From assembly GCA_027946555.1 (NCBI GenBank), contig JAPEVC010000034.1, positions 62,001 to 126,000 on the forward strand: a stretch of DNA of 64,000 nt, read 5' to 3'. Origin of the DNA: Gnomoniopsis sp. IMI 355080 (Eukaryota; Ascomycota; Sordariomycetes; Diaporthales; Gnomoniaceae). Position numbers and translations under genes: made by a program. Numbering within the stretch: position 1 is the stretch's first letter; every line of letters begins with the position of its first letter. The notes beneath the pieces were generated by a model. It saw only the letters and a list, made by a program, of their open reading frames with translations. It had not been told where the DNA came from and searched no databases. Below, one piece after another: positions 35,618-47,190 of this stretch.

Positions 35618-37887
35618 TTTTCGAAATCTCATTGCCAGAAGAATGATGCACGCAGACCAAGCCCTTACTAGGAAGAAGAAGAATACACAGGTCCCTTAAA
35701 ACTTGTACAGGGTATTTGATGAAAGGGGGGGGGCCGCGATATCAAATCTTGGCAGTTACATCTGTACATCTCTCAAGGTGCCCTCCCAGGGACCTGACGG
35801 GATTGGCTTGCAGATGACCACTCATGGACTTCGGCGCATCTATACGCCGTTTCTCAAGTATCTACCTACAGACATACTGTTGTTGCAACGCGCTGTTGTC
35901 GGATTTCGGAGTAATCTCGTCAAGCCAGTCAATTCAATCAGGCTCACCGGCGCAAGCCAAACGTCCTGCAGCCAGACCGCTAGGACGTGAGGGATGGCGA
36001 GGGGGGTGTGAAAGATCGTCACAGACGCCACCCTGTATGGATCACGAAAATTGTCGTTGGGGAAGTTGCGGTCCCCGTAGATGAGCCAGCTGAGGAATCC
36101 GACTGGCCGCAGGGGAACAGAAGGGAGAAAAAGTGACCTCCAAAAAAAATTCCCCATAGCCGGTGAGAATGGGATTTTGGCCGCCCGCATTGTCTCTCCG
36201 GGGAGGGTAAAGTCGAGTTACACAAAGACATTTTCTGGACGGTTCAGGCCGTGACGATCGCATCAGCGGCTGTGTGGAGATGAGGAGAAGCAAACATGTT
36301 TTGGCGAAAAGGCACAGATTCCCATAGCGGCAGACCGGGTTGGGCCATGGGATTGTGGAAATTTCTCCCATGCCTGGCGGGGACCCTGTTGTTCTCTTCC
36401 CCAAAGCGCGTAAGTAGGGATTTTTTGAGAGACATTGTCGACGGTCCAGCCATCCTGCCATGAGGGATCGTACCACACCTCGGTAGCTCGCTTGCCCCAA
36501 GATATTGGGAGGTCTCAGATGCTCACGAATCACAGTGATCAGTGCCTTTTCAATGTTCAGGGACCAAACAGCCATGTGTCAGATGCGACCCTGATGCCCC
36601 CCTGTGACTTATCTACTTTGCCCATCTAGAGAGACACAAGAGAGATGGGAAAGCCTCCAAGCTCTCGGGATCTTGGGGAGGCCTGGGGAGAGTGTTGCGC
36701 CTCGTCGACATTGGTATGAAGTCTCAATTCCCCTTGGCCCTGGTAATTTCGCGTTTTTGGTCTGTGGGCGGCCGTTGATAAAGTTGGGTGAGACAAGCAC
36801 CAACCAGCCGCAAAGGCTAAGCACCCGAGGCTAGACCTGTTGGAAGGGACTATCTTTCCCGCACACTACTATTCAAAAGGATACCCGGATACGTTTGACA
36901 GCGAGAGGACTTGGGTAGCGGCAAGCTATCGCTTTGTTTTGTTGTTGGACAGTCTCAGCGTTAGCCGTAAAGTAGACAAACTCAATATCAGGAACGCCAG
37001 AGGTTCAGGGCTTTTGCCACTGCTGTGCTGAACATGCCGAACGCAAACCGCGTTGTATGCACGCTTGGCTTCTCTTTCGTACCGCATTCACGCCGGGTCT
37101 GTTCTGGTCGTCCTATCAGAACCTTTCTCGTGAAAGTTTACTTACTAATACATTCCTAGAGCTTGTACAGTACTGCGTACAGCCGTACACCCGGAACTAT
37201 TACTCCGTCAAGATCATGTTCTATCACTTAACATAATTACCTACTCAAATAGCTATTGCAAGAATACTTGGAGGTTTAATAAAACTCCTCACTTTGCTGT
37301 GATTATGTCAAAAGGTCCAGGTCTTGTAGACAGTAAATTGACATGTCGTGCACAACAATGCAGGGGCGCTCAGACCCTGTGGGAGATAAAAAGAAGAGCC
37401 AGATCAACGGGTCAAAATTCCTCGAGGAGAAACAGCTTCACTTCCACATTCCAACCCTTGATACTGCGAGTGCCGAAGCCCCCCTGATTTGTGTGGGGTA
37501 ATACCTTGAGCTTGGACGCGAATTAATCGTAGGAATGTGCAAATGCAAATGTGCAAATGCGATTGTATATTCGCATTGCGAGGTACGTAGAAGTATGAAC
37601 GTCCATACAGTGCCCCGTTCTTGAGAAACAATGGCAAGCTCCGAGCATCCCGGTCAGACTGAAAAGAAGCCACATGATTTCTTATAACCGGTCAGGCTTG
37701 AGCCCCATGCAGATTGCTTTTGATGCTCCCCGCCAGATCGACCCCATCTCGCAGTGCTATCTTCCTTTGTTCTCAGCATGCTGCTGCTAGTCCGAAACCA
37801 GAAGCAGGATCCCACCCTCCCAACTTTTCACATGTCCTTCCTTGTTGTAAGATATGCAGACGCTCGTCGCTGAAGACGCAGAATTAT

Positions 37888-37904
37888 ACACACACACACA
37901 CACA
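37888..37904. repeat. (AC)n microsatellite
   Basis: Seventeen bases of uninterrupted alternating A and C. Confidence 0.85.
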
Positions 37905-38138
37905 TGCCCTTCGCTACTACATAGTATGTCTGCCGAGCAGTCGCACGGAACTCTTAGTTACCGTAGATAGTGAGCTGCCCCAGATAGCCCTCCTCGTCCT
38001 TCGGGGTCTCCCGGAGCCAACGGAGCTAAGAAGCAGGATGAGGGGAACAAGATGTGATCAGGGAGTATGCTAGTAGAATGTTTTGTTGGAGCGACCCGGC
38101 AAGTGCATCCGTGGGTTAGCAGGGTGGCAGGTGGGTAC

Positions 38139-38160
38139 GTACATGACCAGGTTCATGTAC
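38139..38160. repeat. inverted repeat GTACATGA-6 nt-TCATGTAC
   Basis: Perfect 8-bp arms around CCAGGT, about 850 bp upstream of the ATG at 39008. Several more GTAC words follow at 38343-38366. Confidence 0.7.
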
Positions 38161-39007
38161 CTTCAGGGCACCTTGGGCTGCACTTGCTGCTTGGGTCGTG
38201 GAACAGGCCCAGATCGAGATCGATCTGTCGGCGACCTGCACTGCGCGCATCGCAGTCAAATCGGCCTATCCAGTTAGAGCGCGATCGGGCTTCCAAGACC
38301 AGCAGTAGCAGTACAGCACGTCCCGTACCTGTTAGGGTCTTGGTACATGAGTACAGTACATAGTACAGTCTCCTCCCTCCAGTTCCCTTCCAAAGATCAA
38401 AGAGCTGGGTTCATCGTTCTCCCAACGAGATCTGAGCAGTTTTATCCCTTCTTCTTATCCTTCTTCACATATACTGTGCAGATACCAGAGCAGTCACACA
38501 GCCAGCCCGCTACATCCGAAAAGCCATCCGCCGTTCCTGAAGTGCTCTGGGCTACATTTCTGGTCGGACTAATTATTGTCGAACTCAAAAAGAAAAACAA
38601 AACGCCCAAAACTTGGGACACAGCTAGAGAGACTAGTAGGGGAAGGTTGCTTTGACCCACCACGCACCACCCCCTCTTCGCCATTTGCTCTTGTCAAAAC
38701 TACCGCCTTTCCCCCCATCTGGTTGCGGCAAGCTCCATCCTCACTTCGACTCACCACCAACGCCGGTATTTACCAAAACATACCCTACCTGCCACGAGGC
38801 TATCGAATAAACGCAAACGGACATTAGAGCAGGCAATCATATCACATATATATTCTCTTTATATATTGATCAGGTGCTAGGCTCTTACTAGAGGGTCACC
38901 TGGGTCATCAGCTGCGTCGTTGTTGTTGGTCTCTTATAGCAGTTCGCCACCCGAGAAATAAACTTTGGTCACCACCAACAATTTCAACCACATCAGCTCG
39001 ACACATC

Positions 39008-40728
39008 ATGACACGCATCTCCAGTATGACCGGAGACACCGGTCTGAAGGCACCGGGTGCCAATCGACAGGTTCGTCCTCGATTTGTAGTACCTGGTCCT
39101 TGTACGTCTGTCTAACTCGTGAGCAGCAGAGCGAGAGAACTCCTTCGGAGAACAAGGAGAGGGCCTATGTCGCTGCATCGCGGAGAGGCGATCGCAGCAT
39201 TGAAGCTCGTGTTGAGTCAGCAAAGGCTGCCTCCAAGATTCACTTCGAACGTACCGGGAAGCGTCTCAAGATCAGCGAGGAGATTGTCCGTAAGGAGGAG
39301 ATGTACGAGGAGGAGGACGATCATCTACCCCTGGCCTACAGGAACGTTGTCTTCCGTCCCGATATACCGGACAAGTTTCGTGACTACACCATGATTCAAC
39401 TCGGCATGCGTCAATATGGCGCTGACTCGGACGCATTGGCCAAGTTGAGCAAAGAAGACCAAGTCAATTCCGCATTTGCGGCTGCCTTCCCGGGCATGCA
39501 AGGATTTGGACAGGTCCAGCGACAGACAGACTCAATGCAGATGCCTTTGACTTCCCCGAGTGCCGCCCCATTTCAACAGGCTGGCTTTCCCATGACGAAC
39601 GACTGGCACAACAGCCCAGTCATGCCGCAGAGTGCGGCTCTAATCACGGCACAGTCACCGGGCTTGGCCCAGTTTCTTCCAGAGATGCACCGGGAATCAT
39701 CACACAGCTCGGATGGCATGATCCGGACACCCTCACACGAATCTCTGGCCACAATGCAACGACACGGGTCGACATCATCCATTAGGTCGGCGCGGATGGA
39801 GCGGCAAGGCTCTGGAGCCTCGATGGGCTCGTCCTACAGTACGTCAATGTGGCCACCTCCTTCGCCCGGTAACATGGAATTCGACGGCTTCTTCGGGGGA
39901 CCTCTTTCTGCCACCACTCCCATGTCAGCTTCACACAGCATGACTCAATCCAGAAGCATGTCTGTTCCTTTCCCTCAGGAGCCAAGGGGATACCGTCGAC
40001 GCCGAGATGAGACAACGCCGGTATTGCAATCGCCAAACCACTCCATCCACCCTGCAAAGCGAAACCGCTCAGACGCTGCCGCTTATGCAAATGGCTACCC
40101 ATTCAGTCTGGAGGTGCCAGGGAATGTGCAGGGCATGATGGTGCAGACACCGAGCGCTGGTCAACAATTCACGCAATCAGCAGCATATCAACAAGCCTTG
40201 GCTCATGGCCAATTCCAGCATGGTCTCGAGTCTGAACAGAGCACCAAGACCGTGCCCCGACTTCAACCACCGCCACGCAAGATTAAGAGTCCCAGTCGCG
40301 CGCCAAAGCAGTCTATGTCGCAGCCGAGCACCAAGGAGAGTGACACGTCGCAGACGCAGGCACATGAACCTGACACGACTAAGAGGATCAAGGTTGAGAC
40401 GGACAAGGAGGACAACACTGCTGTGACGTCCACTTCTCAGGGAGCAGCAGCAGCACCAACCACCGCGGCGACGAAGCCTGCTGATGACGAAGAGTTGTCG
40501 CCCAAGACTGTGCCGAAATCCGGTATCGATGTCGAGGATCAATCTGCACAGCAGCAGTACGACTCTTTCGACGGCAGCATGGGAGGCTTCCTTGCAAACT
40601 TTGGCGGTCAAGACGACGCTGGATGGGGACTGGGTTTCGAGGAGTGGTCTGCGGGTCCCGTGGACGCTGCTCCATTCAGTTTCGACGACTTGCTGAACTT
40701 CCCAGCATCTCAGCAGTCAGACGAGTAG
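39008..40728 (+). CDS. probable nuclear regulator with conserved basic N-terminal region and acidic C-terminus
   Basis: Fungal protein of unknown role. Exons 39008-39070 and 39127-40728 (intron 56 nt, branch CTAAC) give 554 aa. The N-terminal region (about 30-95) is charged and looks like the conserved part: RRGDRSIEARVESAKAASKI, then ERTGKRLKISEEIV and MYEEEDDHLPLAYR. I recall this segment from uncharacterised filamentous-fungal proteins but cannot name a family. The middle is Ser/Met/Gln/Pro-rich with basic patches (YRRRRDE, PAKRNR) that could be nuclear signals. The tail (GWGLGFEEWS, FSFDDLLNFP) is acidic and aromatic like an activation domain (inference). The open frame to 38965 has no ATG there; the spliced ATG at 39008 fits. 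Its very long upstream spacer is typical of heavily regulated genes. Confidence 0.8.
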
Positions 40729-42304
40729 AGAGGTGGTTTAGTAGGGTCAAACCAAGTCAATGACGACCTTTGACAGCGACAGCTCCAACTCGTACATGGC
40801 TTGGTGGCTTGAGATGCCTCACCTGCGTCCCTGTCCACCTATCCTGAGCCAGCCTAGCTCTTCGTGGAATCCCATCAACGCGCAATTTTGCCAGGGATTT
40901 TTCATCTACCGCATGTTATTTCGACATGATCTCACAATCAAAATACCCACTTCAACATTGGTTTGCCGATGTCACGGACGTATAAGATATACACACATTT
41001 TCATCCGCCCCTGGGAGAGGATTACCAAGCCACAATGCCGATTTCTCCTTCTCACACACTTTACGAGTACTCTTACTAATTTCGGACGACGTTGGACTGC
41101 ACATTCTGTGTGGCGATATAAAAAGGGCCGTTGAGAGGATAGGCCGAACGGCAAGAGGGAGAAGATGTTGCAAACGGTTGAACGTACATTATGGCAGTGC
41201 TGCGGGATTTTCGAGGAGGATTCTTTCAAAAAGTCAGTTTATCTGCTGGGTCCGGCCTTTGGGCATACGCGCCTTTGATTTTTGTACAACACATGGCGTC
41301 ATAGTAGCGCATAGTAGGGCGTTTCGGACCATATGGAAAAGCAGCACAATTTGGGGGGGAAGGACAGCTTTTTTTTGGATATTCGTGGTAGCGGTGGGAC
41401 TGTTCCGTGTGAGTCTTCGGCTCAAGGAGCTTTTCATTTGATGAGAGTGGGAATTTTGAACTGGCAGCCAAGGCAGGAAAGTCAGAAAGCTCCTGAGAGA
41501 GTCTTTGTGGATGAGACATGCACTTGCAGGAGCAAGGTATTCATTCTCCTCTTCACATGTCAGGACTGTCCTGTGGGTACCCGGTCAATCTGTGGGATCA
41601 TGTGCTATGATGCACCCAGTCGATCCCCTCCCGTGGTAGTCCCTCTTTTTTTTTAAGCTACACGACATCAATACAGAACTGTTGGAAAGCGATCATTGTT
41701 GGCCATTTACTTTGTGACCTGCGTGCTTGTGAGGAGTTGCTTTGTGACAAGATCGCTTTCTCATAAAGGGCAGGCAGACTCTTGTGCGAACGTCCAGCCT
41801 GGCCATTGCTACTGACTGCCCTCTAGCCCCTCGCTTCGAAATGTTCCCTGCTCGCCCGCTTGAGTCGCATTGCCGCCAAGAATACCCAGGAAGTAAGTAC
41901 TGCTGCTGCTCTCGAGCCACGACGCAGATAGGACCTCAACCTCTTCCGAGGCTGACCACATCGTTATCCGAGGGCAAGGGTCTCTGTCGGCCAGTCTCTT
42001 ATCGTCTCTCGCCGCTGGTCGAAGCCTGTATATACAGACAATCCTTCGACCTGCCCGGCAGAGAGATATGATTGAACTTGCCTTTCTCTGTCGTCATGTT
42101 TATCAAACGACACGCCGCCGTGGAGATAATTTGCAAAGGCTTCGTCATCCATTCGGACGGGGGGCCAATCGCTCTGAGTTGAGAAATCCCCCCCCCCCCG
42201 GACCTTTTTTTTTTTTTTTTTTTTTTTTTTGCCTTTCGTTGTAATCCAGGGTTGGATCTCAAGCAGCGTCGATTGTGTACTAGTTTCCGTCGATGGCAAC
42301 TGCT
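40729..42304. other. spacer with homopolymer block
   Basis: Holds 3' sequence of the regulator gene and the convergent 3' end of the small gene at 42305. C12 (42188-42199) and T26 (42205-42230) runs sit five bases apart. No coding sequence seen. Confidence 0.5.
42188..42230. repeat. poly-C/poly-T block
   Basis: Twelve C, then GGACC, then 26 T. It could be a microsatellite or, on the minus strand, an A26/G12 tract just past the gene at 42305; homopolymer length is unreliable in assemblies. Confidence 0.8.
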
Positions 42305-42900
42305 TCACAGCCAAAATGTCCAGCCCCGTCCCTCGAGAGTAGGTATAGGCATGCCTTTCTGCTGCTGCTGCTGCTCACACGGTTGCGGTATCTTGTATAT
42401 CGGGACTACTACTGTGGTACAGGGCATTATGTCAGCGGGTCTTGTTCTGTTCCTACTTCAGTCACTTAACGTCTTGCGGTTCACCAACAGCATCCCCCGT
42501 CCACACCGTCGACGGTTCACGCTAGTAATTTATTGAGATGCTTGATTCTCAACTAACCTTGGTCTTTTCGTTGCTGTTCCTGCTGCTGCTCCGGTATCTT
42601 GTTCTTCTCGTGGTCACCCGTGGACTTGGGCTTGTTCGCCGGCCGTGGATCTTTGGCTACCTTCATATTGGTGGTATCATAGCCTGAACGACCCATGCTT
42701 TCGAACGGGAAAGCGTGGATGGGTGGCCGGATGTGATCAGCAGCGCCGTCGGGGGTGGCCTTTTGATCTCTCTTTGACTTTGGGATTTTGGCGGGTTGTT
42801 GCATGGGATGGCAGGGCTGGTGGGAAAGTATTGTTTTACGCGGTAGGACGTTGTTGATGACTCGCTGGTTGATGATCGGGATGGGGACTTTGACAGGCAT
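42305..42900 (-). CDS. small hydrophilic protein, two exons, family not recognised
   Basis: Exons 42900-42558 and 42411-42305 with a 146-nt intron (donor GTTAGT, branch CTGAC, acceptor CCACAG) give 149 aa with an intact frame. Codon use is coding-like (many GTC, ATC, AAC, CCC, AAG). The protein begins MPVKVPIPIINQRV, is basic and Pro/Lys-rich (KDPRPANKPKSTGDHEKNK), has two Gln runs (EQQQEQQRK; five Gln in exon 2) and ends with the aromatic GRGWTFWL. No signal peptide or TM segment. Probably disordered; function unknown. The splice extends the gene past the first TAG, which lies within the donor. Confidence 0.6.
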
Positions 42901-45057
42901 TTTGGCGGGAGGGCGTAGTATATACGGATTGTGTGGTTGTGATTGTTTGGTGGCCGGTGCGTTTGTAGAGGCAGTTGTTGTCTTTGTTCTTGAAAGCGAA
43001 TGTGAACCTCACTTATGTAAGTTTGAGACAGTCTGTCTGTAGCCAGGCAGATCTTGTGTTGAAAGGGTTGTGTCTGACTGTTGTTTGGCTGATGATTGTG
43101 GAGTGTATGAGGTTATGTTGTTTGTCTAGAGTGTTGCAGTTTCGAAAAAAGGATACAAAGATGAATGAGTCAAAAAGAACGACTGAATCCTGAGGTTTTC
43201 AAGGTAGAAAAGAATGGAATCGGATTTTTCTAGCAACTCTTCGTTTTGCTACCACTTCTTCGTCCCTAACTAGCTTCGAGGTAACTGTGAATAGCATCCC
43301 GCTACACGGGACGGTGCTTTGCTTGGGGCCACATGACTGCAAAATCGCTCAACGAACTCTTACGCTACACCAAAGATGCGGCCCGTCACGAGTGAAAAGT
43401 GCCATATGATGGAAAAGTGCCCACCAAGTCCTTCGCATGTGTCAATAGTATATCGGCCTTGATTCTGACGGGTCGACATCTGACGACCCAGCCTTTTGTA
43501 CCATCGAGGCATAATTTGAGTGACCAGGACTCCTGACGTCTAGGTTGCTAGATGGAAAACAATCCTCGATGTTCATATTCCCAGGAAAGAAATGACCAAG
43601 TCGGGAGCCCTCGAGCCTTGTGCGGACAAAATCGCGGAGCCAAGTTCCCCAGCATCGACACTCGTCGTAGAGAGGGCAGCATCATGGTTTGACAGTCCCT
43701 GTTCCCCAGACTTCCAAGATTGGAAGTTCAACGGATTCCCAACCGTAACCGCCACGACTCTAGCCTGTTGCCAGCACGGAGAAACGTCTTCCATCTTTGT
43801 GCGCAAGCCGTTCATCGAAATCTCGGGGTTTTAGATGCAAGAATTCGCTGCGCCATCGCTCTGTTGCGTTCGTAGTCGTGCTGACCAGAATGGTCAGGGA
43901 GTCAGGGTCCGTTATGCAGACTATAAGACGTAGGAGAGACGACACTCTCAAAGACGCCAGACGTATTGGACGAGCATGTCCCACGCCGTTAATCTGACTG
44001 ATGGATACGTTAAGGACCTGTTAACTTGCACAAGCCTTCAGAGACTTCTTCAAAGACATCCCTGTGGGCTTGCTGCCGCCTGAAAAGGCAGGTGGTTCTT
44101 GCGAGAGAGTGGGCTTAAGAAAAGCAGTATTTTGGACACTTGTGCCAGACCGCCTGGGAGCCTATTGTACTCGTCTTAATTGCTGCGCCCTGGACTGTAA
44201 TTGACGACTGTGTTGGTAGCCCCATAACGAGCTGGTATTGGAGCCCGTGGCGTGCATGTGCGCTTATCAGACCTTTGACGAAGGCTTGCAGCTTGGGTCC
44301 TGCTCTGCGAAGAGCGTCAACAGGTCCAAAGGCCACTCCGCGCCGTTCTCCAGCCGCACTTGCACGACATTGGTCTTGCGTTCAAATCTTGCACCTTGAG
44401 CTTCCACCACACCGACAAGACTCTGAGGACAACGGCGAAGTTCATCCACGCAATGACGGCAGCTTTCCATGGACAGAACCAAGGCCAAACGAGCCACCAT
44501 CGTGAGTGCAGCGTCTCAATCCCGATAACCCAAAAGAAGCCGACTTGATCGAATAGCCTAAGTAGAAGGTGGAGTCTTCGGCGATGCCGAGAGATTGGCA
44601 CATTTGGTGGAGTCGATAGACACTGGGAAACGCTGCTCTCGAGGATCGGTTGACACGTTGTTGTGCGGGCTCCACTGCGGCCGATCAACATGGTTCGTCT
44701 GGATGCAACGTGGGGAGTTGGCCGGACGGCGACCCACATCTCGCTCGCGTGGATTTTTTGCCGATTGCGGCCCGATACAAATTTCGGCTCTGGGTGGTGG
44801 AGACTCCAGTCTCGAGTGGAGAGGGGGATGATTTACCCGTCTTCAAGGATTCGAAGCTGACGATAGTGGGGAGGGAGTACTTGCATCGGGCGTCTTTGTG
44901 TCTATAGCGTGGTGGACGTGACTTGGGAACAGGGCACACACCTATCAACGCGGTTTGGATAGACGCGCATGGAGGCACGATCGTACATGTACTTCATTTT
45001 CCGTTGTCTGGGTATCAATGACGGATTACAACCGCTTTTAAATTCCATGCTTCACAC
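42901..45057. other. spacer with unresolved coding-like stretches
   Basis: At 43573-43834 both strands are open with coding-like codons, and the minus strand between about 44115 and 44978 has several overlapping open stretches with hydrophobic segments. I could not join them into one spliced gene. It may be a decayed or unmodelled gene. Confidence 0.3.
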
Positions 45058-47190
45058 TCATTCGTCCCTGTGAACTCTCTTGTGGTGATCCCGCTTCTCT
45101 TGCTTCTCCTTCTCTGCAACGCGATTCCAGACCTTGTCTTCGCTCTTGACCTCAGGATCCACCTCCTTCGCGAATCGAATCCAGTCTCCCCTCCGGAACC
45201 TCCACTGATCGCCTTTCCACGTCCGCCATACACTGCGCCCCGTCCAAGTCTCCCGGAGCGCCTTCTCCTCGCGCACAAGCGAGTTCATGATCGTCTCCTT
45301 CACGTGAAACGGCAGCACGCCCGTCTGCGCATCCTTCCCGGCTTTCGAGGGAATATGTATGATAGCGTTGACCACATTGTGGCCAATCTGACTTTGTGCA
45401 AGTTCAAGCAGTTTAGGCGAGAGCTTGGTGACGAGTGCCTTGTGGAAGTTGGGCGTCGCAGCAGGGACCGATAACGCCGTGGTCAGAACGAGCATGGAGG
45501 GTGTTGATGCTGTTGCAAGGTGAAAGAGTTGGTCGGCGGAGAGGGCGAGGAGGGAGGTCTGGATCGCTTTCGCGGGTGCCCCAGGGATGGAGAGCAGGGT
45601 CGAGGAGAGGTGGCTGCCGTGGGAAATCGCGGCTGCTTTTTGCTTGTCGGTTTGCAGAGATGGTTGGAATTTCTTGTCTTTCTTGTCGGACTCGGACTCC
45701 ACTTCCAAGCCGCACAGCTTTGGAACAAGATTGACGCCGTCTTCAGAGCCGTATGCCGCGCATACAGCCTCGAGCAACGCGTTCATCTCTGCATTTGCTT
45801 GCCGCACTTTACACCGGTCGAACAGAGCTTTCAACACGTTCAGGCGTTTGGCTGCCACGACCTTCGACACTTCAGGAGTGATCTTGTTGACCGCCTCCTT
45901 GAGATCGTCTTTGCTCATACGGTTAAGTGCTTTGATGGCAGGATAACAGGCAACGTCGTTCCGCACGTATGTCTGGATGCGCGGGCTGAAGAAGTGCGTG
46001 TTGAGGGCTTTGAAGATCTTGGCAGGGGCGTGGGTGATGATCGTCTCGAGCAGTCGTGAGCCAACGGGGTCGTACATCATGGAGTTGACAAAGTCCGAGG
46101 CGGGTGTCGAGTTATCAGCTAAGCTCTCAGGTGCATCTGGTAAGAGCTTGAGGATCAGTAACTGGTCCTTCTTCTCCTTGTCCTTGCCGTTCAGGGAGAT
46201 GTCCAGCTCCACGAGCAGTTGCAAAACTGGGTTGCCGGTCGGGTGTGTTGCTAGTACTCGAAGTGCGGTTGAGTCCATGGATGCCATGGTGTCCTCGAGG
46301 ATCTTCTGGACTGCGAGAGTGAAGGACTCGGGCACCACTCGTACTTGTGCGTTGGCCTCAGCCGTGTCCGTTGATTGTCCTTGTACCGTGATATGCTCTT
46401 TTCTCTTGCTTTGTAGCAAAGACTTTGTCGCAACCTGCTCCAGCGGCCGTCCTGAGAGCACGACTAGCAGGACACGGAGGGCATGTGACCCAAACTTGTC
46501 CGAGAGCAGATAGCTTAGGTGTTCCTCGAGCTCATCCAGCGTTAGCAGGAACAGCTCTTCCATAGTCGCCTTGGTTGCTTCCTCGCCGTCCACCTCTTCG
46601 GTCGCATCATCTTCCTCCATGCCACCTAATTCCCTGCTGATGACTGGCGCGCTCTGTATGAACAGCCTTTCGCAGCAATGGCTTGCGAACCGATGCGTGA
46701 GGAGCGTGACGAAATGCCCCGCGAAAGCCTCGAATAGTGTTTTCTTCTGCCGTGTGTTGCTTAAGAGGATCAACCGCTCCATTAATCTAGAGCAAGATTG
46801 ACTGCTGGCCAACTTCAGTTCCTTGCCCACCGCCTCCTTGTACAAGCTCTGTAAGAAATATCCCCGGTCCTCGTCGCTCTCAAAGTCATTGGTCTCGAGC
46901 TTCTCGTCAGCGCTGCGAAAGTACTCCTGCTCCTCGTCGGCGAGCATTCCAAAAAATTCGCGCTCTGGCTGAGATGGACCGCGCTGTTCGTATGATTGCG
47001 CGCCGTCGACATCGTGAAAGAAGACATCGTTGTCTGCGCCGTCTGCTTGTCCGTCGGCATCTGCGTCGGGGTCGAGGCGTTGGCGTTTCTTCTCGCGGGT
47101 AGTCTCGGTTTGTTCGAGCTGGCGAGCGTGCTTCTTGGCCTTCTTCTCGTCGCGGATAAGTTGCCGCTTGGATTTCCGCTCTTTGCCCAT
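45058..47190 (-). CDS. NOP9: nucleolar pumilio-repeat protein NOP9
   Basis: RNA-binding pumilio-like protein needed for 18S rRNA processing and small-subunit export in the nucleolus/nucleus. A single exon encodes 710 aa, close to the usual length. A Lys/Arg-rich N-terminus (KERKSKRQLIRDEKKAKKHA) provides nuclear signals. An acidic linker includes QPEREFFGMLADEEQEYF, typical of Nop9. Pumilio-like repeats spread over about 120-650, for example SCSRLMERLILLS, FASHCCERLF, KFGSHALRVLLVVLSG, PVGSRLLETIITHAP and IGHNVVNAIIHIPSKAG. The C-terminus is basic. Start at the first ATG. Housekeeping gene. Confidence 0.95.
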   Translation of the reverse strand: MGKERKSKRQLIRDEKKAKKHARQLEQTETTREKKRQRLDPDADADGQADGADNDVFFHDVDGAQSYEQRGPSQPEREFFGMLADEEQEYFRSADEKLETNDFESDEDRGYFLQSLYKEAVGKELKLASSQSCSRLMERLILLSNTRQKKTLFEAFAGHFVTLLTHRFASHCCERLFIQSAPVISRELGGMEEDDATEEVDGEEATKATMEELFLLTLDELEEHLSYLLSDKFGSHALRVLLVVLSGRPLEQVATKSLLQSKRKEHITVQGQSTDTAEANAQVRVVPESFTLAVQKILEDTMASMDSTALRVLATHPTGNPVLQLLVELDISLNGKDKEKKDQLLILKLLPDAPESLADNSTPASDFVNSMMYDPVGSRLLETIITHAPAKIFKALNTHFFSPRIQTYVRNDVACYPAIKALNRMSKDDLKEAVNKITPEVSKVVAAKRLNVLKALFDRCKVRQANAEMNALLEAVCAAYGSEDGVNLVPKLCGLEVESESDKKDKKFQPSLQTDKQKAAAISHGSHLSSTLLSIPGAPAKAIQTSLLALSADQLFHLATASTPSMLVLTTALSVPAATPNFHKALVTKLSPKLLELAQSQIGHNVVNAIIHIPSKAGKDAQTGVLPFHVKETIMNSLVREEKALRETWTGRSVWRTWKGDQWRFRRGDWIRFAKEVDPEVKSEDKVWNRVAEKEKQEKRDHHKRVHRDE

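Larger units (their letters stand above)
31359..39007. other. 7.6-kb gene-poor region
   Basis: No open frame here has conserved motifs or convincing splice structure on either strand. It contains homopolymers (A15 at 35196-35210, C8 at 35328-35335), an (AC)n tract at 37888-37904, GTAC-containing palindromes at 35606-35617 and 38139-38160, and an AT-rich TATA-like stretch near 38840-38870. The right part is pyrimidine-rich, as in a fungal promoter or long 5' UTR of the gene at 39008. Confidence 0.55.

Noticed and set aside
36042..36575. 177-codon minus-strand frame in the gene-poor region
   Set aside because: Several overlapping frames on the same strand are equally open and none has protein-like motifs.
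45520..46513. Long plus-strand frames of 178-179 codons
   Set aside because: Antisense of the NOP9 pumilio region, whose minus-strand protein is clearly real.
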